In this document: one piece after another, positions 1 to 4,817 of the stretch
Position numbering within the stretch: the stretch's first letter is position 1
Layout: every line of letters starts with the position of its first letter
From: Aquirhabdus sp.
Lineage (GTDB): Bacteria > Pseudomonadota > Gammaproteobacteria > Pseudomonadales > Moraxellaceae
Length of the DNA stretch: 6,485 nt
NCBI GenBank assembly: GCA_030150595.1
Contig: JASLFQ010000163.1
Location: 1-6,485 of the forward strand
Direction of reading: 5' to 3'
Notes under the pieces: model-generated
Told to the model about the DNA's origin: nothing
The model's input: the letters and a program-made list of their open reading frames with translations, nothing else
Database searches by the model: none
Made by a program: the position numbers and the translations under genes

Positions 1-2
1 AT

Positions 3-206
3 TTTTTATCTTTATCAGGTAAAAAACTTAAATCTGCTCAATTCGAATACGGCAACAATATCAAACTCAATAATAAAAATATAGCTTTTGTTAGCCGTAT
101 GGTGATCATTGATGCGTTGACGGATGCTCGCACGTCATTGCAATACAGTGAGATAAAAACACAGCCTCTAAGAGATTCAGATTTCGATGTGGATAGCTTG
201 AAATGA
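3..206 (+). CDS. C-terminal end of a LolA-like outer membrane lipoprotein-sorting family protein (5' partial)
   Basis: An open frame enters from the left edge and ends at TGA 204-206, giving the last 67 residues. The pattern is a run of beta-strands (AQFEYGNNIKLNNKNIAF), then MVIIDALTDARTSLQYSEIK, then a closing FDVDSLK. This is the usual ending of the LolA-fold 'outer membrane lipoprotein-sorting protein' group: a helper strand, 'D-x-L-T-x-x-R-T', 'I-K', and a terminal 'F-x-x-x-x-L-K'. Such proteins are periplasmic carriers with a half-barrel that binds lipid or acyl chains, and are often encoded next to MMPL/RND transporters. The start, signal peptide and most of the body are outside the window, so the assignment rests on the C-terminal pattern only. 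The stop overlaps ATG 203-205 of the next gene (ATGA), which suggests translational coupling with the barrel protein downstream. Confidence 0.6.
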   Translation, partial: FLSLSGKKLKSAQFEYGNNIKLNNKNIAFVSRMVIIDALTDARTSLQYSEIKTQPLRDSDFDVDSLK

Positions 207-214
207 AAAAAAAA
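206..214 (+). other. A9 homopolymer directly after the probable start codon of the barrel gene
   Basis: ATG 203-205 is followed by nine A's and then GTCC. Read as written, the ATG frame gives MKKKVQYLYC and stops at TAG 233-235. The barrel frame is open from 202 but lacks an ATG. Ten A's (or seven) would join ATG 203 to that frame and give MKKKSPIFILLAILFVEQ, a textbook signal-peptide start with a lysine n-region and hydrophobic core. The tract is therefore either a slippage site that can switch or tune expression, a fixed frameshift, or a sequencing error in a homopolymer. Confidence 0.75.
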
Positions 215-228
215 GTCCAATATTTATA

Positions 229-1446
229 TTGCTAGCAATTTTGTTTGTAGAACAAACAAACGCAGCAGAATTTAACAATAATAACTGGAGCATAAATTCA
301 GCCTTTGAAGACTGGGTTTATGCAAGTGGCAATGGTCTGCAATCCGGAAGTGTGCTCAACCCTGAGAATAGCATTGTGAAATTACCCGCTGCTACAATCA
401 CAAACGATAGTCGATTCAATATTCGTATAGACCATGACGCGTTCGAAATCGTTTTGAATCCGCGCGTTCTCAATCAGATAAATTGGGTCAATAGTGAGAA
501 TACTCAAACCATTGAAACCACAAGTGTACAGCTCGATCAGGGCTTTGTTAAATATAAATTACAAGATGGAACTTTTGTTGCAGGGCGAGAGGTTCTGAAT
601 TGGGGGCCATCAAACTTTCGTTCACCAAGCAACCCTTTTTATTTTGACATTGGGCGCATCAATCCTTTGGCCACAACTCCGGGGATAGATCTTGTTCGCT
701 ATACAACGGGGATTGGTAGTATTCGTATCAATGCAGCTTATGTCTTTTCAACCAATCAAATTTTACCAACTGAGAAGTTAGGAGATACAAGCCTAATTAA
801 GATTGACCAAGAAGGGCGTGATTACGTAATTAGTATTATCGCTACTCAACATCGTAACGATCCCCCTTTTATAGGTGGTTTTATACAATTTACACCTGCG
901 GATGCTTGGTTGCTATATACCGAATTTGGATCATCCAATAGTGCATCCGGGCTTGGTGGCAGTATTAATAACCCGTATCAATCAGATACACGAGATTCTA
1001 ATTCTTTAGTGGGAGCCAACTATACTCTAGAAAATGGTCAGGTTATTACAGGAGAGTTTTTCCATAATAGTGCTGGCTATACGAGATCCCAAGAGAAATT
1101 ATTTTTTAATAACGCGATATCAAATAATATTGATCGAAGTAACTCACTTGAAGGAAATACGAGTGTTTCAGGAATTGCGGGAGCAGCGCCTGGACTGCTC
1201 GGTCAAAATTATTGTTGGTTAAGCTGGCAAAGTAATCCTCAGAATAACAAAGTCTATCTTCGTGCTGATTGGTCCACGAATATTGACGATCATAGTAGTC
1301 AAGTTCTTTTTTATATCGAAAAAAACTTTATTCCCAAAGTCTCAGGTTTTGCTTTGTTTAATAGAAGTATAGGGGGGGTACTAACGGATTATGGCTCAGT
1401 ATCCCGATTTGGATTTACATTAGGAATGAAGTTTTTTTTATTCTAA
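229..1446 (+). CDS. Probable outer-membrane beta-barrel protein paired with the LolA-like protein; start disrupted by a frameshift
   Basis: The uninterrupted frame from TTG 229 to TAA 1446 encodes 405 residues. TTG 229 is only the first in-frame start-like codon. The natural start is probably ATG 203, one base out of frame because of the A9 tract. Corrected, the protein would be 414 residues with signal peptide MKKKSPIFILLAILFVEQ and cleavage near TNAA/EF. The body alternates short amphipathic strands with Asn/Ser/Gly-rich turns, has few cysteines, and ends FGFTLGMKFFLF with a terminal Phe, the usual Bam-dependent beta-signal. The segment GREVLNWGPSNFRSPSNPFY (residues 120-139), followed by INPLATTPGIDLVRY, resembles conserved porin-like barrels found beside LolA-fold proteins and RND transporters. 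Function is inferred: an outer-membrane exit or receptor partner for envelope lipid transport. It could instead be an unrelated porin-like barrel. No ribosome-binding site is visible at TTG 229. Confidence 0.65.
   Translation: MLAILFVEQTNAAEFNNNNWSINSAFEDWVYASGNGLQSGSVLNPENSIVKLPAATITNDSRFNIRIDHDAFEIVLNPRVLNQINWVNSENTQTIETTSVQLDQGFVKYKLQDGTFVAGREVLNWGPSNFRSPSNPFYFDIGRINPLATTPGIDLVRYTTGIGSIRINAAYVFSTNQILPTEKLGDTSLIKIDQEGRDYVISIIATQHRNDPPFIGGFIQFTPADAWLLYTEFGSSNSASGLGGSINNPYQSDTRDSNSLVGANYTLENGQVITGEFFHNSAGYTRSQEKLFFNNAISNNIDRSNSLEGNTSVSGIAGAAPGLLGQNYCWLSWQSNPQNNKVYLRADWSTNIDDHSSQVLFYIEKNFIPKVSGFALFNRSIGGVLTDYGSVSRFGFTLGMKFFLF
1372..1378 (+). other. G7 homopolymer inside the barrel gene
   Basis: Seven consecutive G's encode part of SIGGV about 23 codons before the stop. 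The frame is intact here. Together with A9 at 206-214 and a T8 run at 1432-1439 just before the stop codon, this is the third long mononucleotide run in one gene. A slip at the G7 or T8 run would replace or remove the C-terminal aromatic beta-signal. Confidence 0.6.
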
Positions 1447-1517
1447 GGCTACTTGCTTTCATAGCGAATATTATTATTTCTAAAGACAAATATTTTTAAC
1501 ACAAAGGGCTTCAATTC

Positions 1518-2120
1518 ATGGACATAACCAAGGCTATTAATCCAGTCTACACTCTCATCACAACCTTTTTCCCTGATAAGAAAAAGCGTTTAGAAAATCA
1601 TAATGCTCTCAAATTATTCATTGAAAAAGAACTAGAAAGTAGTGACCCCACAATTATTGTCAGCGGATTTTATGCACTAACTGGAAGTATGCTAACTCCT
1701 GAGCAAATAAAATTTATTTGTTCATTCCAGTCATTCGAAGTATTAAAACGATTCGAATTTACGAGAAAATTCGTTGCTATCATAAAAGACCCATCTTCAA
1801 ACTCATATTTTCTCGATTACATTGATGAATATCGAGACAGCAAGGTGCGTAAATCCAAAAGAAATAAGGCAGCATTACGGTTTACATTTTTTTTCGGTAT
1901 TGCTCTTATCCTAATTGCGTTTGTACTTCCACTACAAGTTTTGGGAACAAAGTTGATTGTATTTAGTCTATATACGATTTTTGCAGGATGGTTTGCATTC
2001 AATGAAGCAATAACTAATGAACGTATTACAAAGACTCAAGAACTGATTGATCTAACAAACAAACTTAGAACTGAAAAAAATCTGGTCATTCAAAAACTAG
2101 ACGTGCCAAACGACCAATGA
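1518..2120 (+). CDS. Hypothetical protein with two transmembrane helices
   Basis: A 200-residue frame starts at ATG 1518, preceded by AAAGGG at 1503-1508 with a nine-base spacer, a good ribosome-binding site that supports this start. I do not recognise the family. Residues 1-108 look soluble, with a helical, charged stretch (KKKRLENHNALKLFIEKELE, 21-40). A basic segment, KVRKSKRNK (109-117), precedes two hydrophobic helices at about 121-140 and 144-163, joined by a very short turn. The tail from 165 (ITNERITKTQELIDLTNKLR onwards) is charged and could form a short coiled coil. The positive-inside rule predicts both ends in the cytoplasm. It lies 71 bp after the barrel gene on the same strand, so it may share its transcript, but nothing visible links the functions. 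Codon use is AT-rich, like the barrel gene. Confidence 0.75.
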   Translation: MDITKAINPVYTLITTFFPDKKKRLENHNALKLFIEKELESSDPTIIVSGFYALTGSMLTPEQIKFICSFQSFEVLKRFEFTRKFVAIIKDPSSNSYFLDYIDEYRDSKVRKSKRNKAALRFTFFFGIALILIAFVLPLQVLGTKLIVFSLYTIFAGWFAFNEAITNERITKTQELIDLTNKLRTEKNLVIQKLDVPNDQ

Positions 2121-2575
2121 CGTTTACTAAGTATTTTTACCATTACGCTCACACTGACGAAAATCCTTTTCGATTTTCTAGAGTAAGGTTTGGTTCCAAA
2201 TATCCCTGCCTTTATTCTTTTTCTGATCAAGCTTTCTCAGCAATAGAGCTTTCCATGCTTGTGGCTTTTTCCGCACATTAGAAGGTGACACTTTGACGTG
2301 ACCACATTGCTGCCATACTCTCATGTTTAAAAAAAAATCAATATTTTCGACACGTTCTGTTGATATGTTTAAGCAATCGACATATCAACAGAACGTGTCG
2401 ATTTCTAGAAAATTTTTAAACATGAATGCTTCCAGTCGGACAATTGGTAGCCGTTACAGTGACACCATTTTATTCTGCTACGTCAATTTTATTACATCAG
2501 ATCTAGAGTTGATCTCTTCATAGTGCGTCGTAGGTAACCATATCGGTTATAAATTTTAAAGAAAGAACTGAAGCC
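2121..2575. other. AT-rich intergenic stretch dominated by a large inverted repeat
   Basis: No convincing gene is visible. A weak hairpin (CGAAAA at 2158-2163, TTTTCG at 2167-2172, then ATTTTCT) lies about 40 bp after the hypothetical membrane-protein gene and might act as a poor terminator for it. A minus-strand frame of 48 residues (2178-2324) has no ribosome-binding site. The main structured element is the inverted repeat at 2321-2425, described separately. From 2426 to 2575 I see only AT-rich sequence without a clear promoter. Confidence 0.5.
2321..2425. repeat. 105-bp inverted repeat with a perfect 22-bp inner stem (snap-back, MITE-like)
   Basis: The inner arms at 2347-2368 and 2380-2401 are perfect 22-base reverse complements, beginning TCGACACGTTCTG on the left, and enclose an 11-base loop (2369-2379). 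The outer arms at 2321-2333 (TCATGTTTAAAAA) and 2413-2425 (TTTTTAAACATGA) are a second perfect 13-base match. Between the two stems are unpaired A/T-rich segments of 13 and 11 bases. The symmetry about one centre shows that this is one unit. A normal terminator is unlikely: neither strand has a U-run right after the inner stem. The nearest is nine T's on the minus strand about ten bases beyond it. No target-site duplication is evident at the ends. Candidates are a miniature inverted-repeat element, a cruciform regulatory site, or a structured RNA. Confidence 0.8.
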
Positions 2576-2722
2576 ATGTTAAAATTAGCACAGAAAATCA
2601 TCATGACTATAGCCAAAATAGCTCGGTATGATAATATGCAACTTCACCCTACATTGCTCAAGCAACGATATGATTTATATACCATTGATAAACAACATAG
2701 TATGATTATTTATTTTAAATAA
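2576..2722 (+). CDS. Possible 48-residue small protein (doubtful)
   Basis: ATG 2576 opens a 48-codon frame ending at TAA 2720-2722. The product begins MLKLAQKIIMTIAKIARYDN and ends with HSMIIYFK. The first ~17 residues could form an amphipathic helix; the rest is mixed polar and aromatic. The sequence AAAGAAAG about ten bases upstream is at best a weak ribosome-binding site. The last seven codons coincide with the first copy of the AT-rich direct repeat. The other two copies would also read SMILYFK in the matching local frame but have no ORF of any length upstream. I do not recognise the sequence. It may be a remnant or chance ORF. Confidence 0.2.
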   Translation: MLKLAQKIIMTIAKIARYDNMQLHPTLLKQRYDLYTIDKQHSMIIYFK

Positions 2723-2841
2723 AAAGACCGCATTTTGACGTAAACCACGTATGAGTATGATACTTTATTTTAAATAGTATATTTTTTAACATTAAATATC
2801 AATTACTTAAGTTTTCAGAAAGTATGATACTTTATTTTAAA
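2699..2841. repeat. Three copies of a ~21-bp AT-rich direct repeat
   Basis: Copies lie at 2699-2720, 2754-2775 and 2821-2841. Each is AGTATGAT, three variable bases, then TTATTTTAAA. Copies 2 and 3 are identical over 21 bases. Copy 1 differs from copy 2 at two bases. Start-to-start spacing is 55 and 67 bp, so the copies are not in phase for reading frame and only roughly spaced for helical phase. Degenerate half-matches to the GTATGAT part occur at 2626 and 2668. Possible roles are protein-binding sites, scars of recombination, or a dispersed repeat. Spacing and intervening sequence do not fit a CRISPR array. Confidence 0.7.
2735..2761 (+). promoter_or_regulatory. Weak candidate promoter for a short transcript ending at the 2873 terminator
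   Basis: TTGACG (2735-2740) matches a sigma-70 -35 box at five of six bases. TATGAT (2756-2761), inside direct-repeat copy 2, is a good -10 box, but the spacer is only 15 bases; using GATACT (2759-2764) gives 18. Transcription from here would run about 105 bases to the strong terminator. In AT-rich DNA such pairs arise often by chance. Confidence 0.2.
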
Positions 2842-2846
2842 GCTAC

Positions 2847-2873
2847 AGCCGCCCAAATAAAGGCGGCTTTTTT
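2847..2873 (+). terminator. Strong intrinsic terminator, + strand
   Basis: AGCCGCC (2847-2853) pairs with GGCGGCT (2862-2868) across an 8-base loop and runs into TTTTTT (2868-2873). The stem is GC-rich in an AT-rich setting and the U-run lies on the + strand. The minus strand lacks an equally good U-run. The nearest large + gene ends more than 700 bp upstream, so this terminator either closes a long untranslated tail or ends a small transcript that starts within 2430-2830. Confidence 0.8.
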
Positions 2874-2884
2874 GTGCTCATGGC

Positions 2885-2916
2885 AAAAGATTGATGCTTA
2901 AAAAATCACATCAATC
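2885..2916 (-). terminator. Probable terminator of the OmpA-family gene
   Basis: On the minus strand, GATTGATG (2916-2909) pairs with CATCAATC (2896-2889) across a 12-base loop and is followed by TTTT (2888-2885). It begins six bases after the TAG of the OmpA-family gene. The stem is short and AT-rich, so it may be weak. Together with the + strand terminator at 2847-2873 it forms a converging pair that insulates the two directions. Confidence 0.5.
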
Positions 2917-2921
2917 ATCAA

Positions 2922-3785
2922 CTACTTCAGCTTATATTCAATATCGACTCGGCGATTTGGGGCTAAACAAGCAACAAGTTTCTTCTTGTTCGTATCAGAG
3001 CATTGTACCAAAGGCGCACTATTGCCTTTTCCTTCTGCAATGACCTTTGCCACATCAATTCCACGCAACACAAAATAACCTTTCACACTTTCTGCGCGTG
3101 CTGTCGACAATTTCAAATTATAGGCGTCATCCCCAATACGATCCGAGTATCCAGTCACGATGATACTGTCCACGAGAGTGTCATTAGCTTTCAACTGATC
3201 CACAAACGCACGCAAAGTATCTTTAACCGCTGCAGGCAAATCTTTCAGCTCGGATTGATTGAAACCGAACAACATATTGGTCGGAATCGAAAGATGTAGA
3301 CTGGCAGGTAAAGGCACAGCTGCGGGTTGTGGCTGGGCTGTATCACCAGCATTGGTTACCAATGGCGCACTAGCATTTGCATTAACTTTCAATGGTGGAT
3401 GTAAGTGATCAACACAGGCCTGACTATCAAAGTAGCTTCCTGCGACTTTCTTTTGGTCATCAAACTGGACTTGGTATTGGCAAATTAAGCTTGCTTTATC
3501 CAACTCACGAAATTTAAAAATATAGTCCCATGTGTGCGCAGTAATCATACTGGCATACGGCGGTGGATTACCAATCAATAGGCGAACCTGATCTTTATTG
3601 AGCCCAGGCTGCATATTATTCAAATCACTTTCATTTGCATAAAAGTTTGCTTGAAGAAATCGAACTGTTTTTGCTTGCTCTGGAAACTTGATTGAAGCAT
3701 CAAAACCATTGATTGTTGCAGAGGCCGAGGCGCAAAGGCCGATCAATAGCGACATCAGTCCTAGTTTGTGCGTAAGTTTCCGCAT
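2922..3785 (-). CDS. OmpA family protein with an N-terminal BamE (SmpA/OmlA)-like domain
   Basis: ATG at 3785-3783 gives 287 residues. A TTG four codons further upstream is possible but less likely, because the ATG starts a classic signal peptide: MRKLTHK, a hydrophobic core, and cleavage near ASA/T at residue 23. A GAG lies about seven bases before this ATG. Cys18 is preceded by GL, so a lipobox is not evident. Residues 58-93 (LNKDQVRLLIGNPP then TWDYIFKFR) match the BamE pattern of 'x-G-x-x-x-x-V-x-x-x-x-G-x-P ... W-x-Y'. A Pro/Ala-rich linker spans about 134-165. Residues 170-285 are an OmpA C-terminal domain with FGFNQSEL, VTGYSDRIG, YNLKLSTARAESV and NRRVDIEY. These include the Asp and Arg positions that bind diaminopimelate of peptidoglycan. 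C262/C273 and C102/C124 may form disulfides. The likely role is anchoring the outer membrane or a periplasmic complex to peptidoglycan. There is no membrane barrel. Confidence 0.88.
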   Translation of the reverse strand: MRKLTHKLGLMSLLIGLCASASATINGFDASIKFPEQAKTVRFLQANFYANESDLNNMQPGLNKDQVRLLIGNPPPYASMITAHTWDYIFKFRELDKASLICQYQVQFDDQKKVAGSYFDSQACVDHLHPPLKVNANASAPLVTNAGDTAQPQPAAVPLPASLHLSIPTNMLFGFNQSELKDLPAAVKDTLRAFVDQLKANDTLVDSIIVTGYSDRIGDDAYNLKLSTARAESVKGYFVLRGIDVAKVIAEGKGNSAPLVQCSDTNKKKLVACLAPNRRVDIEYKLK

Positions 3786-4293
3786 AAGAAATCTCAAATA
3801 AAGAATAAATTAGAAAACGCAGACCCTTAACATGCTGAGTGATTTAGTCCGCTGGGCCCTACTGGCAATACTATCTACATCAAGAATCTCAGGAAATTAA
3901 TAGAGGCGACTTGACCAATAATACCAGCATCACTCAATGCGCTGAATTCACAACTAAATAACACATTCGTGTTTGAGGAGATCTTTCTGTTGAAAAATCG
4001 GAGAGGTTTCATTCATTTCGGATTCCGTTCCGTTAAATAATCTTAGCTTGCTGTATGTTTCTTAACAGCCTTGCTCCATTCAATAGAAAACTATTTACTT
4101 ACTGTTGAGGTTAAGGGACTTCAAAGCAAGTATCAATATGACGTACTTTATTACTCAATATAATAACAGAAACAACCAGAATGAGCTTCTACTTACTTGA
4201 AGCCGAAATAGACGAGGGGGAGAGAAAGTCATTGAACAACCATCCAGCACCCATGGTGCAGGCGATTGCGTCTGGTTTAAGGCAAAAAATCGT
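3786..4293. other. 508-bp gap without a convincing gene
   Basis: This stretch separates the thioesterase-like gene from the OmpA-family gene on the same strand, so it should contain the promoter of the latter. I cannot pick a promoter with confidence. Short frames exist on both strands (for example + 3832-3900, 22 residues, and an ATG-less + frame ending KNRRGFIHFGFRSVK near 4035), but none has a ribosome-binding site. A small hairpin (GCACC-ATG-GGTGC on the minus strand, 4259-4247) lies about 35 bp past the thioesterase stop and has no U-run. No tRNA or strong terminator is seen. Confidence 0.4.
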
Positions 4294-4770
4294 TTATTTC
4301 TTCGGCGTCACCCACATCGCTATTCTCGCCCGAAAAACAAGATCACCAGCAGTATTAAACACTTCTACTTGCGCAGGAAACTCACTCGGCTTAGTCAAAT
4401 CCAGTGCGCTTAATGGCGTACCCACCGCTCTCAAATCCGTATCGGCTTTTTTGAGATATTCGACTGTCATGCCTTTCGGAATCCAGCGATGCGTAGCAGG
4501 CACAGTAGCATCGGTCATTAAACCACCTGCCAATTCCGCCATATTGCACATCGCAATGGCATGCACGATACCCAAATGATTTCTAACAGCACGATGATTA
4601 CTCATCAAGACTTCACAATAGTTTGGTTTGAGCTCACTCACGAATGGACTGATTGAGCTAAAAAATGGCGCTTTGATGCAAACCATTTTGGAGAACAGTG
4701 CTTTGCCCATCGGAACACCACTCAATTTTTCATACACAGATAAATTAGATGGCATTTGAAATGTAGACAT
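4294..4770 (-). CDS. DUF4442/PaaI-like hotdog-fold thioesterase family protein
   Basis: A 158-residue single-domain protein starts at ATG 4770, with GGAG seven bases upstream. The core RNHLGIVHAIAMCNMAELAG (residues 63-82) is the hotdog-fold signature: Asn/His, G-x-V-H-A, and an acidic residue (E79) on the long central helix, where acyl-CoA thioesterases keep their catalytic Asp or Glu. IPKGMTVEYLKKADTDLRAV (97-116) is the following beta-strand pair, and the closing strands include AQVEVFNTAGDLVFRARIAM. Length is typical for this family, which includes PaaI-like and DUF4442 proteins and hydrolyses acyl-CoA thioesters or simply binds acyl groups. The start lies 47 bp after the acyl-CoA synthetase stop on the same strand, so co-transcription is likely. 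Together they could activate fatty acids and release CoA from surplus acyl-CoA. The substrate is unknown. Confidence 0.82.
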   Translation of the reverse strand: MSTFQMPSNLSVYEKLSGVPMGKALFSKMVCIKAPFFSSISPFVSELKPNYCEVLMSNHRAVRNHLGIVHAIAMCNMAELAGGLMTDATVPATHRWIPKGMTVEYLKKADTDLRAVGTPLSALDLTKPSEFPAQVEVFNTAGDLVFRARIAMWVTPKK

Positions 4771-4817
4771 ACATGAACTCCAACAATGAATTGATCACTA
4801 CAAATAATGAAACCGTT

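Noticed and set aside
2323..2523. A 66-residue + strand frame (MFKKKSIFSTRS...)
   Set aside because: It is built largely from the two arms of the inverted repeat and has no ribosome-binding site; the frame is a by-product of the palindrome.
2699..2841. CRISPR array
   Set aside because: Only three AT-rich copies, with spacers of 33 and 45 bases, no GC-rich palindromic repeat and no cas genes in the window.
3832..3900. A 22-codon + frame with a hydrophobic product (MLSDLVRWALLAILSTSR...)
   Set aside because: No ribosome-binding site, very short, and in the upstream region of the OmpA-family gene; nothing supports translation.
3786..4293. tRNA or other structural RNA gene
   Set aside because: No T-loop-like GTTCRAAYC motif with pairing arms and no strong hairpin with a U-run was found on either strand.
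4181..4579. A 132-residue + strand frame
   Set aside because: Most of it is antisense to the well-supported hotdog protein gene, and there is no ribosome-binding site before its ATG.
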